Source: Treponema_C sp050320395 (GTDB lineage Bacteria; Spirochaetota; Spirochaetia; Treponematales; Treponemataceae). Taken from it: a DNA stretch of 64,000 nucleotides. Under the pieces are notes generated by a model that worked only from the letters and a program-made list of their open reading frames with translations, was not told the DNA's origin and did no database searches. Below are positions 34,512 to 43,394 of this stretch, piece after piece; the stretch's first letter is position 1; the number at the start of each line of letters is the position of its first letter. The stretch lies in contig NZ_CP144459.1 of the NCBI RefSeq assembly GCF_050320395.1, forward strand, positions 2,294,001 through 2,358,000. The letters run 5' to 3'. Both the position numbers and the translations under genes were made by a program.

Positions 34512-36860
34512 TTGAAAATAGGACCCAAACTGAATACGGCGTTACATCGAGCCTTTGCCCTCGCAAAAAAAGCTAAGCACGAATTTTTGACACCGGAACA
34601 CCTTTTGTATGCGGCCCTCGACGATGAATACATTATCAATGTGTTACTTTTATGCGGCACGGATCCGGGAATCATCTACCGCGATTTGGAAGATTATTTT
34701 GCCGAAAGGATTCCCGTAGGTGCGGGAGGCGAGCCTATGGAAACCATAGGCTATAAGTCCGTTATGGGACGAGCGGTAGAACAATGCGCCGCCGCCGAAA
34801 AAAACACGGTCGAACTTCCCGATGTTTTGGTCAGTCTGTTTGACGAAGATAAAAATCACTCTTCATATTATTTAAAAAAAGCAGGGCTTTCGCGTCTTAC
34901 ACTCTTGGAAACCATAGGTTATTTGCAGTTTTCCGATTCGGCGTCTCAAACCCCGGTCCAAACCGGACAAAATACTCGGAAAACGGAAACCGCGGCCGCT
35001 CATAACGAACAGGCCCCCGAAAAAGCCGATGAAGGACCGCGCAAAAAAAGCGCATTGGAGCGCTATACGCGCAACTTAACCGAAGAAGCTTCCAAGGGCT
35101 TGTTGGATGAGCTTATCGGCCGCGAAGAAGAACTTGAACGTACCATGCAGATTTTATGCAGGCGGGTAAAAAACAATCCCATTCACGTAGGAGATGCGGG
35201 AGTCGGAAAAACGGCCATAACCGAAGGCTTGGCGATAAAGATCGCCTCGGGAGCGGTTCCCGACTTACTGCGCGGTTTTGAAGTGTTCAGCCTCGATATG
35301 GGCGCCCTCGTAGCGGGGACAAAATACCGCGGAGACTTTGAAGACCGCATTAAACGCATAAGCGATGAGCTTTTAAAAAAAGAAAAAGCCGTTCTCTTTA
35401 TAGATGAAATCCACACGATTATCGGAGCGGGTTCGGGCTCCGGAGGGAATTTGGACGCATCGAATCTTTTAAAACCGGTTTTAGCTTCGGGAAAAATACG
35501 CTGCATAGGCTCGACCACCTTTGAAGAATATACCCGCTTATTCGAAAAAGACCGCGCCCTTGCAAGGCGTTTTCAAAAAATCGATATTACGGAGCCGACG
35601 CGCAGCGAGGCAATCGGCATACTTAAGGGACTAAAGTCTAAATATGAAGCCTATCACGGCGTGCATTATACGGACGAAGCTTTACAAGCCGCCGTAGACT
35701 TATCGGCAATACATATTAACGAACGCCGCTTACCCGATAAGGCTATAGATGTCATCGATGAAGCGGGAGCTTGGCTGAAACTGCATAAAAATCGGGAGCA
35801 GACAAAGGTACAAACCGTCGATACCGGCTTAATCGAAAAAACACTTGCACGCATTGCACGTATCCCTGAAAAAAGCATAAATACGGACGAAAAGGAAAAA
35901 CTGCGCACTCTTGCCCCCGATTTAAAGCAAAATATCTTCGGACAGGATGCCGCAGTGGAAGCTCTTTCGATGGCGGTAAAACGTTCGCGTGCGGGATTCC
36001 GCAGCCCCGAAAAACCCGCCGGCTGTTTTTTATTTGCAGGCCCCACGGGTGTCGGAAAAACCGAATTGGCGCGCTGCCTTGCGGACACAATGGGTGTCAA
36101 ACTTTTACGCTTCGATATGAGCGAATATCAGGAAAAGCATACGGTCAGCCGTCTTATCGGTTCTCCCCCCGGTTATGTCGGTTTTGAAGAAGGAGGCCTT
36201 TTAACGGGGGCGGTACGTAAAGACCCCCATGCCGTTATATTGCTCGACGAAATCGAAAAGGCCCACAGCGATATTTATAACGTTCTTTTGCAGGTAATGG
36301 ATTACGGCTCCTTAACCGACAATCAAGGGAAAACGGCCGACTTCCGCAATACAATCGTAATTATGACCAGTAATGCAGGTGCAGCCGATATAAGCCGTAC
36401 GCAAATCGGTTTCGGTGAACGCGATGAAACGGAAAATGCGGTAAAAGAAGCCGTTGAAAAAACATTCAGTCCCGAATTCCGAAACAGATTGGATGCCGTT
36501 ATTCCCTTTGCACATTTGAGCCGTGAAATAATCGAAGATATCGTACGTAAAGAAAGTGCAAAACTTGCCGAGCGCCTGTCCGAAAAAAAAGTCGATTTGG
36601 AACTCGAAGGCGAAGCTGTTGCCCTGCTGGCCGAACAAGGCTATTCAAAAGAATTCGGGGCTCGGAATATCAACCGTATAATAGATGAAAAAATAACCTC
36701 TCCCCTTGTGGACGAAGTATTGTTCGGCAGCCTGTCAAAGGGCGGAAGCGTTACCGTATACAAAAAAAACGGCGATATTGCGCTTACCTTTCGCAAGCGT
36801 CATAAAACAGCCGATACCGCACGGCATAAACCGCAAAAAACCCGAGAACTTGAAGCATGA
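34512..36860 (+). CDS. clpA: ClpA, AAA+ unfoldase of the ClpAP protease (TTG start)
   Basis: A 782-residue two-ring AAA+ unfoldase. It has the N-terminal Clp repeat domain (ALAKKAKHEFLTPEHLLYA), a first ATPase module (GDAGVGKTAITEG, LFIDEIHTIIGAG), and a second one (AGPTGVGKTELARC, ILLDEIEKAHSDI). It lacks the ClpB middle coiled coil, which separates it from ClpB/ClpC. An IGFG loop after residue 630 would dock into ClpP, encoded elsewhere. TTG 34512 is the start because it follows the clpS stop directly, GGAG lies eight bases upstream, and the N-terminus then aligns with ClpA. Confidence 0.95.
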   Translation: MKIGPKLNTALHRAFALAKKAKHEFLTPEHLLYAALDDEYIINVLLLCGTDPGIIYRDLEDYFAERIPVGAGGEPMETIGYKSVMGRAVEQCAAAEKNTVELPDVLVSLFDEDKNHSSYYLKKAGLSRLTLLETIGYLQFSDSASQTPVQTGQNTRKTETAAAHNEQAPEKADEGPRKKSALERYTRNLTEEASKGLLDELIGREEELERTMQILCRRVKNNPIHVGDAGVGKTAITEGLAIKIASGAVPDLLRGFEVFSLDMGALVAGTKYRGDFEDRIKRISDELLKKEKAVLFIDEIHTIIGAGSGSGGNLDASNLLKPVLASGKIRCIGSTTFEEYTRLFEKDRALARRFQKIDITEPTRSEAIGILKGLKSKYEAYHGVHYTDEALQAAVDLSAIHINERRLPDKAIDVIDEAGAWLKLHKNREQTKVQTVDTGLIEKTLARIARIPEKSINTDEKEKLRTLAPDLKQNIFGQDAAVEALSMAVKRSRAGFRSPEKPAGCFLFAGPTGVGKTELARCLADTMGVKLLRFDMSEYQEKHTVSRLIGSPPGYVGFEEGGLLTGAVRKDPHAVILLDEIEKAHSDIYNVLLQVMDYGSLTDNQGKTADFRNTIVIMTSNAGAADISRTQIGFGERDETENAVKEAVEKTFSPEFRNRLDAVIPFAHLSREIIEDIVRKESAKLAERLSEKKVDLELEGEAVALLAEQGYSKEFGARNINRIIDEKITSPLVDEVLFGSLSKGGSVTVYKKNGDIALTFRKRHKTADTARHKPQKTRELEA

Positions 36861-37597
36861 GCGAAGTATCGGCTTTATCCGCTGCCGAAAAAGAAAAAAT
36901 CTTTTTTGCCTCTTTTCCGGATAAAGAATGGTTTGAATTTCCCTCACCCGAAGCGGTGGGAATAGACATTGTAGGCATCGGCGGTCCTCTGTCGGCCGAT
37001 ATACTGCTTTCGGCTTATTTGCAGGGCGTTTTTCCGTGGTATAACAGCGGCGATCCCGTATTGTGGTGGTCGCCGGATCCGCGTTTTGTTTTAATTCCCG
37101 AAGTATTCCATACTCCTGCACGGCTTGCCCGCAGCATGAAAAAAAATACCGCAGGTTTTACATATACAATGGATAGAGCCTTTACCGAAGTGATTACCGC
37201 CTGTGCCGAAACAAAGCGGCAAGCCGGGAACGGCACATGGATAGGCCCCGACATGATAAAAGCGTATACCGAATTTCACCGGCTGGGATTTGCCCACTCA
37301 TTTGAAACGTATCAAAACGGTAAGCTTTGCGGCGGCTTTTACGGCGTTTTAATCGGGCAAGTTTTTTTCGGAGAATCGATGTTTTCTCTTGTGCCGGATG
37401 CATCAAAATGCGCCCTCGTACACTTTGTAAACAATTTTCAACACTGCGGCGGAAAACTCATCGATTCCCAAATATACACGGATCACATAGCCCGATTCGG
37501 CGGAAAAAATATCAGCCGCACGGCTTTTTTACATTTGGAAGAATTATATCTTAGCACCCCGTTGGAAACGGGATTGGAAACAATGTACGGAAAATGA
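36857..37597 (+). CDS. aat: Leucyl/phenylalanyl-tRNA-protein transferase
   Basis: A 246-residue Aat that adds Leu or Phe to proteins starting with Arg or Lys, creating the N-degrons read by ClpS. Family motifs are AYLQGVFPWYN, DPVLWWSPDPRFVL, GTWIGPDMIKAYTEFHRLGFAHSFE (shown here only as position about 121-145), GGFYGVLIGQVFFGESMFS and LIDSQ. Its ATG overlaps the clpA end by four bases. The first 30 residues are longer than in E. coli Aat. Together the three genes give adaptor, unfoldase and tagging enzyme in one operon. Confidence 0.95.
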   Translation: MSEVSALSAAEKEKIFFASFPDKEWFEFPSPEAVGIDIVGIGGPLSADILLSAYLQGVFPWYNSGDPVLWWSPDPRFVLIPEVFHTPARLARSMKKNTAGFTYTMDRAFTEVITACAETKRQAGNGTWIGPDMIKAYTEFHRLGFAHSFETYQNGKLCGGFYGVLIGQVFFGESMFSLVPDASKCALVHFVNNFQHCGGKLIDSQIYTDHIARFGGKNISRTAFLHLEELYLSTPLETGLETMYGK

Positions 37598-37682
37598 AGT
37601 TCCCTGATAAGAGCCGCTTATTGTTCATAGACCGTACTGTACCGCCGCACGGTTTTAAAGTCTAAACTAAACTGTACAGACC

Positions 37683-38060
37683 TTAGGTATCGGTCGCCTT
37701 TGTGCGATACCATTCCGTAATACCGGCAAGATTGCTTTCCTGCACAACTGATACGCCCTCGCTCACCATCTTCAGCACCGATTTTTCATCCGGCGAAAGA
37801 GAGTCTTTGGCTTCAAGATTTTTACGTATTGATTTTGCCTTTAAGCTCATAATAAACTTGTTTAAGCCGGAAAGCTTTTGCAAATCGAAGCCGCCCTGCA
37901 CATAAAAAAATACCGTATGTTTATCTTTAACGTTTTTTGCGCTCAGATTTGCCGTGAGCGTTTCCGAAGGAGGGGCCATACCGACAACGCATAGGGCGCG
38001 GACCGTATATTTTTTATACGCCTTGGCACAACCCTTTATATTTCCGGCAAAATCCGCATG
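37683..38060 (-). pseudogene. Flavodoxin-domain protein, C-terminal remnant
   Basis: The frame is open from about 38069 but has no sensible start until ATG 37979, and it encodes only the second half of a flavodoxin-domain protein. Recognisable parts are VRALCVVGMAPPS, HTVFFYVQGGFDLQKLSG, and the final SLSPDEKSVLKM region with a terminal helix, all in the order of Flavodoxin_5/protoporphyrinogen-oxidase-like proteins. The FMN phosphate loop and the first 70-80 residues are missing; a stop precedes the frame. It follows the ACS-like gene with a small overlap, as though a flavodoxin had once closed this redox operon. It could also encode a 98-residue protein of no known function. Confidence 0.55.
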
Positions 38061-38064
38061 TAAC

Positions 38065-38790
38065 TTAATTTACCGTATGTTTTTTGTTATGTTTAAAATG
38101 AAGCTCCTTTAATCCCTCCACTTCATTGCACAATTCTTTAAGATTACAGGAACCGCAATTAGCGGCGATACCGTCCATTATATGGCAAAGGGCGGCGGTC
38201 ATATCGTTCGCTTTTTTTGCCAGTGCGGTAATTTTGTCAAAGTCCGCATTTCCCGTAATAAAAATGACGCACACGTTTTTTACCGACGCATTGCGTTTAT
38301 ATTCGCTTATAAAACCGTTTCCGACGTATTCAAAACTTATACCGGCTTTAACGGCTTTTTTGCTTATACGCACTTGCTCCCGATAATTTTCGGCCGAAAT
38401 CCTCATCATATAGCCTTCAGGATATATGCGGTATTTTGCAAATTCGATGTCTTTTATTTGCCGATAGACCGCATCTTCATCGCCGTCTATATTTGTAACC
38501 GAAGCAAGGGTAATGCGGGCAAAGGGACAGTTTTGCTTTATACGGTTTAAATCTTCTCCGAATAAAACAACCCTGTCTTTACCGACAAGTTTTTCGTCGC
38601 TTGTAACGCATAAGCAGTTTGCCGCTGCAAGCCCCTGCCCTCCCATTTCGAAGGCGGTATCCTGCAGCAGCACAACCTCATGTTCGCCGATATCATGCCA
38701 GCCTTTTTGCGGATTAAAATCCCAGCTGTGAGAAGGACTGTCTTTTAATATGCCGCATATGTCTTTAATCAGGCTGTCATAGATTTTCAT
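38065..38790 (-). CDS. Protein resembling the A-cluster region of acetyl-CoA synthase
   Basis: A 241-residue cytoplasmic protein. Its middle and end follow the order of the acetyl-CoA synthase/CODH beta-type domain: IGEHEVVLLQDTAFEMGGQG, then FARITLASV, EGYMMRISAENYREQVRISK, KAGISFEYVGNGFISEYKR, and a Cys cluster NCGSCNLKELCNEVEGLKE with Cys212, Cys215 and Cys221. In true ACS the matching cysteines hold the [4Fe-4S] part of the nickel A-cluster. The later Cys-Gly-Cys that binds the nickel pair is absent here because the protein ends at 241. Similarity was judged by eye. It is the last intact gene of the dehydratase operon, one base past a TAATG junction with the small membrane gene, and no CO dehydrogenase catalytic gene is near. 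Confidence 0.6.
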   Translation of the reverse strand: MKIYDSLIKDICGILKDSPSHSWDFNPQKGWHDIGEHEVVLLQDTAFEMGGQGLAAANCLCVTSDEKLVGKDRVVLFGEDLNRIKQNCPFARITLASVTNIDGDEDAVYRQIKDIEFAKYRIYPEGYMMRISAENYREQVRISKKAVKAGISFEYVGNGFISEYKRNASVKNVCVIFITGNADFDKITALAKKANDMTAALCHIMDGIAANCGSCNLKELCNEVEGLKELHFKHNKKHTVN

Positions 38791-38951
38791 TAAAACGTAC
38801 TTACCTTTTTACTGTCGAGTTTATCATGATGTTTTTGCAGCCATTTATAAATAAGCGCAACCAGTTTCATGTCCAAATTACCCATAAAGATTATAAAGGT
38901 CAGCAAAAAAAATGCGGCCAATACAATAAGTACAATCCAATACCACGCCAT
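38790..38951 (-). CDS. 53-residue single-span membrane peptide in the dehydratase operon
   Basis: A small gene read from the gap between the activase and the ACS-like gene. It encodes a hydrophobic helix at residues 3-25 (WIVLIVLAAFFLLTFIIFMG) and a basic amphipathic tail with KWLQKHHDKLDSKK. A GGAGG site precedes its ATG. Both ends are joined to neighbours: the activase stop and its start share TAATG, and its stop and the next start share TAATG. Such exact coupling makes it very likely to be translated. It may anchor the otherwise soluble enzymes to the membrane. No family is recognised. Confidence 0.75.
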   Translation of the reverse strand: MAWYWIVLIVLAAFFLLTFIIFMGNLDMKLVALIYKWLQKHHDKLDSKKVSTF

Positions 38952-39778
38952 TAGGATGCCTCCTTTATCTTTTTGGAAAGCGCGGCCATGCCTTTTTGCC
39001 GTGCAAATTCGGCCGCTCCGAGCGCGCCCATCAATTGGGGGTCGGTATCCAGCTCGACAACTTTCAGTTTTAATACGTGTTCTATCGCCTTTTTAAGACC
39101 GATGTTTTTTGCACAGCCGCCGGTCAGCGTTATACTGTCAACAGCTCCGGCTTTTTTTGCCATAACAAAACAGCGTTTTGCAACGGCCATTTGTATGCCC
39201 GCAGCGATTTCATCCATCGGTTTTCCTTCGCCGACCAATGTAATAACTTCGCTTTCGGCAAACACGGTGCATTGCGCGGTTATCGGAATAACGTTTTGCG
39301 CATTAAGCGATAATTTTGAAAATTCGCTCAGGGTCATTTCAAAAGCGTTTGCCATCGCTTCATAAAAGCGCCCCGTACCGGCTGCACATTTATCGTTCAT
39401 GGCAAAGTTTTTAACCGTTCCGTCTTTATCGATGGCTATCCCTTTTACGTCCTGCCCGCCTATATCGATTATGGCCTTTACGTCGGGATTCGTAACATGA
39501 ACACCCATCGCATGGCAGCTTATTTCGGAAATGTTTTCATCGGCAAACGGTACTTTGTTTCTTCCGTATCCCGTTCCGATTAAATACGTTAAATCTTCGG
39601 CCGTTTTAAGTTCGGGAATATTCGCAAGAACTTCTTCCATAGCCATTTTGGCGGACGCTTCGGCATTCATTTTGCTTCTTTGAGTCGTATGCGCCAATAT
39701 TTTACCCGTTTCGTCCAAAACTACGCATTTAGTATACGTTGAACCGACATCACAACCTGCAAAATAATATTTACTCAT
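38951..39778 (-). CDS. Acyl-CoA dehydratase activase (HgdC/BadF/BcrA type ATPase)
   Basis: A 275-residue ASKHA-fold ATPase, the 'archerase' that injects one low-potential electron into a dehydratase or reductase using ATP. It begins FAGCDVGSTYTKCVVLDETG, has IDIGGQDVKGIAID, and carries the two cysteines that, one from each monomer, hold the shared [4Fe-4S] cluster (NDKCAAGTGRF and ITAQCTVFAESE). It ends with SITLTGGCAKNIGLKKAI and a GALGAAEFA helix. The length equals HgdC of Acidaminococcus-type systems. It lies 29 bases after the large dehydratase subunit, its presumed partner. Confidence 0.9.
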   Translation of the reverse strand: MSKYYFAGCDVGSTYTKCVVLDETGKILAHTTQRSKMNAEASAKMAMEEVLANIPELKTAEDLTYLIGTGYGRNKVPFADENISEISCHAMGVHVTNPDVKAIIDIGGQDVKGIAIDKDGTVKNFAMNDKCAAGTGRFYEAMANAFEMTLSEFSKLSLNAQNVIPITAQCTVFAESEVITLVGEGKPMDEIAAGIQMAVAKRCFVMAKKAGAVDSITLTGGCAKNIGLKKAIEHVLKLKVVELDTDPQLMGALGAAEFARQKGMAALSKKIKEAS

Positions 39779-39807
39779 ATAATCCTCCTAAAATAAATGC
39801 ATATATT

Positions 39808-41388
39808 TTACCATGTCGCACTGTCTTCAATATCCATAAGACTCGGGTCTACAGGTTCGGCTTGCATAACGGACTGCATATACCGGTTTACGCTTTCGCG
39901 CATTTCACGGCGGGAAACGGTACGCGGATCCATCAAATCGTGGGGAACCCAAATAAGGTGTATTCCCCGTTCTCTGGCTTGTTCGTCGAACAAACCTTGA
40001 AGACCTACCATAGTTTTGCAGGCAACATGCTGATACATAATAACAATGTCCACTTTGAATTCTTCAACCATTCTCCACAATTCGGGCAACACGTTTTCAT
40101 AACCGCCGTTTGTATGCTTTCGCATAACCATCCGCTCGTACAATCGCGCCAAATCGCGGAATGCTTCATCCTTATCCTGCACATCGAGCTGCTTTGTAAA
40201 ATTCAGTGCTTCCATGTCGACCAATACGGTAATACCCCAGCAGCATTGCAGCCAAGTTGAAAAGTTTGCATAGTAGTGGGACGGACAGCTCCAAACGATA
40301 CCGCGGAATCGGGTTTGCCGGCCGAAGGTTGTTTTCTTTTTATGAATATTGTACATAATCTTATTGGCTTTTTGATAAGATTTGTACGTAGGTTCACCCA
40401 AGCCGCCTTCTATTTGGTATGCAAATTCTCTAAACAAACTCAGCGACGAACCGGTAACCACCGGGCAATTCGTTTTATTGATTTCCCAGCGTTCCTGTTC
40501 CATGATGTTTTCTTTGTTAAAGCGGGCTATATTTTTAAAGTATGCATCCCAATTAAACTTCGCACCGGTACAATTTTCGATAAATTCGATACATTTTTTT
40601 ACGTCTTCAACGGCATATTGCAAGGTTTCTTCATCCCGATAGCGCACCGGAAACGAAAGAGGAAACACGGGAATTTCCAAATTACGCTCTTGAAAGGCCG
40701 ACGCCATGACGCTTCCGTCGCAGGGCATCGTACTCGAAATAAAGCATGCGCCGCAGGGAGGGTAAGCGTCCAAAACGGCCGCACCGGCTTCGCTGGTCGG
40801 AACGGGGCAGGTATCGGAGGGCAAGCCGTAACTTTCAATGGCGTCTATATACGGAATACAGGACAGCTGATCTATTTCCGAAACCAAAAAAACCGGCATA
40901 AGCTGATAGGGAACTCCTACCAAATCGGGAAAGCCCGCCATAATTTGCGACATGGTCATTTCATCGAACAATACCATTTTGCGCGAAAGCCGCTTGTTTT
41001 TTCCCAGCGTTTTATCGGCTTTTATTAAATCGGCAATATAAATCGTTCCCTGCGCTATAATCGTTCTGAAATTGATATGGCAAATGGAAAGATGACCGCC
41101 GCGCAAACCCATTGAGTTTCTGTCTACAAAGGCGGGTACCGATAAATAGGATGCAAGCCAGCGGTACTTAAAAAAAGCCCGGGCGATGGGAATGGGCGCC
41201 CTCATTGTGAAGCCGATCAATACTCCCCACAATTTAAGCCAATTTATATAATCTATAAGGGTACTTTTTACACCCCGCCATTCACGCCGGATAAATGCCA
41301 TTCGGCCTTCTTTATACAATACTCCCAGCCTTCGGTCGCCGTAGCTAAGCCAATCCCAAAAGCTTTGCTTAAATCTTTGTTTTTCCAT
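39808..41388 (-). CDS. 2-hydroxyacyl-CoA dehydratase-type subunit (HgdB/BcrB-like), large
   Basis: A 526-residue iron-sulphur protein of the HgdB/HadBC/BcrBC family. Cysteines in the family positions are seen in LPSDTCPVPTSEAG, YPPCGACFISSTMPCDGS and MYQHVACKTMVGLQ. An N-terminal extension of over 100 residues before the conserved core makes it longer than typical 380-430-residue subunits. Enzymes of this family remove water from 2-hydroxyacyl-CoA, or reduce aromatic rings or small molecules, after activation by the HgdC ATPase. Its start overlaps the stop of the smaller subunit through TAATG. The substrate is unknown. Residues that bind CoA cannot be judged by eye. Confidence 0.8.
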   Translation of the reverse strand: MEKQRFKQSFWDWLSYGDRRLGVLYKEGRMAFIRREWRGVKSTLIDYINWLKLWGVLIGFTMRAPIPIARAFFKYRWLASYLSVPAFVDRNSMGLRGGHLSICHINFRTIIAQGTIYIADLIKADKTLGKNKRLSRKMVLFDEMTMSQIMAGFPDLVGVPYQLMPVFLVSEIDQLSCIPYIDAIESYGLPSDTCPVPTSEAGAAVLDAYPPCGACFISSTMPCDGSVMASAFQERNLEIPVFPLSFPVRYRDEETLQYAVEDVKKCIEFIENCTGAKFNWDAYFKNIARFNKENIMEQERWEINKTNCPVVTGSSLSLFREFAYQIEGGLGEPTYKSYQKANKIMYNIHKKKTTFGRQTRFRGIVWSCPSHYYANFSTWLQCCWGITVLVDMEALNFTKQLDVQDKDEAFRDLARLYERMVMRKHTNGGYENVLPELWRMVEEFKVDIVIMYQHVACKTMVGLQGLFDEQARERGIHLIWVPHDLMDPRTVSRREMRESVNRYMQSVMQAEPVDPSLMDIEDSATW

Positions 41389-42584
41389 TACGCTCCCTCG
41401 CTTTCTTTTTGAATTCTCTTAATTTCAAGACTTTCAACAAAGGCTTGTATTCTTGTCCGAAGCTGTCCGGAAGTCCTTGATACATAAGGACGGTCGATCG
41501 ACAATACGTTGCGGCCGAAATCTTTAGTGAGTACATGGCTTGCCAACGCACGCTCAAATCCCCAAAAATCGCAAAATTTAATTTGCTCATAAATTATGCC
41601 TTCGGCATTGTATTCTTTTAAAAGCGTATCCGCCGTTTTAAATCGCTGCTGAACCTTGTCGCTGCTCATAAAGCGCGGGCATTCGCTTGTTTCAAGATAG
41701 TGCCGGCAAATTTGCGTAAGAACATCTTCGGAATCGTTTAATTCTATAACTTCGCGCCCCGGAATTGCACCGAAGCAATAGCGGTCGGCAACAACCATAA
41801 CGCCGCAGTCTTCTATCAACTTTGTTAAGGTTAAGTCGTCCACTTCGCTTCCGACCAACACAACGCGGGCGCGGTACCAGGGTTTATCGTCAACCTGTCT
41901 GTTTTTTATTTCGTCCAAGGTTTCGCGCAATTTATCGAGCAGCAAATACTTGGGGCAGCAATACGTCGCCATAGTCAATACGTGAAATTCATAGCCGGTA
42001 ATCGGCGGATTTTCAAGTTTACGCAATTCCGATATTTCCGTAATAATACGGCATATTTCGTTATGCCTGTTAACCGCATCGCGCAGCGCGGCATCGGAAA
42101 TATCGACACCGTAAACCGAATGCAGTTTTTCAAGTATACGTTTGCGTATTTGCACCATATGATGTTCCACGCTGTAATCCGCAACCTTGTAGGGAATATC
42201 CGCATGGGTAACAAAGAATTTATCGTTTGAAACAAGGTTGAGCAATTCCAAATTTTCGGCCATACGGTTCATCATCGCGCATGCATCTACCGCGCAAAAA
42301 GCATCCAAAAAATTAAAACCGCCTTCAAAGGCGCGTTCCAAAATCGCACGGCAAAATTCGCACGTATAGTTCGACATATAATACGAAGCAATATCCATAG
42401 CTCCGGTATTGGGCGCCCTCATTCGTATTGAAACGCAGTTATCGACATTCAAAACAACCTCCGGCATATGATAGCAGGTATAGCCTATCATAAGTTTACC
42501 GTCCTTTTTTGCCTGCCGGATAAGTTCGTTATGCGTGTCTTCCAACAATTTTTCAAAATATATCAAATGCTTCAGGTCTTTCAT
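41388..42584 (-). CDS. 2-hydroxyacyl-CoA dehydratase-type subunit (HgdA/BcrC-like), small
   Basis: A 398-residue partner subunit. Family marks are MIGYTCYHMPEVVL near residue 32, YTCEFCRAILERAF, FCAVDACAMMNRM, RVVLVGSEVDDLTLTKLIED, and IKFCDFWGFERALA near the C-terminus. The last holds the third conserved Cys. It should form a heterodimer with the large subunit and hold a [4Fe-4S] or double-cubane cluster. Its start lies 13 bases after the CooC-like ATPase. No CoA-transferase to make a CoA ester is nearby, which is unusual for Stickland-type dehydratases. Confidence 0.85.
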   Translation of the reverse strand: MKDLKHLIYFEKLLEDTHNELIRQAKKDGKLMIGYTCYHMPEVVLNVDNCVSIRMRAPNTGAMDIASYYMSNYTCEFCRAILERAFEGGFNFLDAFCAVDACAMMNRMAENLELLNLVSNDKFFVTHADIPYKVADYSVEHHMVQIRKRILEKLHSVYGVDISDAALRDAVNRHNEICRIITEISELRKLENPPITGYEFHVLTMATYCCPKYLLLDKLRETLDEIKNRQVDDKPWYRARVVLVGSEVDDLTLTKLIEDCGVMVVADRYCFGAIPGREVIELNDSEDVLTQICRHYLETSECPRFMSSDKVQQRFKTADTLLKEYNAEGIIYEQIKFCDFWGFERALASHVLTKDFGRNVLSIDRPYVSRTSGQLRTRIQAFVESLEIKRIQKESEGA

Positions 42585-42597
42585 CCCGCCTCCTCCT

Positions 42598-43365
42598 TTA
42601 AAGAATATTCATATTTTGCAGCGCCTTTTTTACACCGCAGACAATCAAACTGTCGGACGGAAGATTAAAAACGCTTTGTCCCTTAATATCGCATAAGGCT
42701 AAATTATTATCGCTTTGTATATACGACAGAATTCTTATTCCGCCGGTATCGATAAAGTCTTTTAAAGAAAGGTCGGAAATACGGTTTACGATAACGGCAA
42801 TATCTTTGTACATAACCAGCTCATCTGCAACCGTTTTGATGGTTTGAATAACCTGAGTGCCTTTTTTACTCGGATCGGTAACGAGAATAAGATGCGAAAC
42901 TTTTTCCATAACTCGGCGGTTGATTTGTTCGATTCCGGCTTCCCCGTCTATAACTACATAGTCGAATTGCTCGGACAATAAGGTTATAACCTCTTTTAAA
43001 TAGCCGTTGATTTTACAATAACAGCCCTCCGATTCGGGACGGCCGACGGCAATAAAAGAAAAGCCGTCTTTTTCAACAAGGGCATCGTAAATTCTATAGC
43101 GAACTTCGCCGAGAAGCTCTATAGCTTCTTTTGTATTGCCGCCTGCAACATTTTCAACAATATTTTTCCGTATATCGTCGATTGTCATACGCGGCTCTAT
43201 ACCCAAAGCGGTCGCCAAGCCCACCGCAGGGTCGGCATCTATAGCCAAAATTCTTTTATCGGGAAACGCATCGACTAAACAACGGACAATGTTTGCCGAA
43301 ACGGAGGTTTTACCGACGCCGCCCTTCCCGGCAACGGCGATAATAAGTGCATTTTTTTTCTCCAT
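42598..43365 (-). CDS. CooC-like nickel-insertion ATPase (MinD/ParA superfamily)
   Basis: A 255-residue P-loop ATPase with the deviant Walker A AGKGGVGKTSVSAN (residues 12-25), the AIDADPAVGLATALG switch, and DYVVIDGEAGIEQINRR. A Cys-x-Cys pair at Cys115 and Cys117 (SEGCYCKIN) matches the metal site of CooC, which loads nickel into CO dehydrogenase, or its relatives AcsF/CooC for acetyl-CoA synthase. No CO dehydrogenase is in the window. The ACS-like protein in the same operon is its most logical client; this is inference. Confidence 0.8.
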   Translation of the reverse strand: MEKKNALIIAVAGKGGVGKTSVSANIVRCLVDAFPDKRILAIDADPAVGLATALGIEPRMTIDDIRKNIVENVAGGNTKEAIELLGEVRYRIYDALVEKDGFSFIAVGRPESEGCYCKINGYLKEVITLLSEQFDYVVIDGEAGIEQINRRVMEKVSHLILVTDPSKKGTQVIQTIKTVADELVMYKDIAVIVNRISDLSLKDFIDTGGIRILSYIQSDNNLALCDIKGQSVFNLPSDSLIVCGVKKALQNMNIL

Positions 43366-43394
43366 GAAATCATTTCCTCTTATATCGGCCGCGC

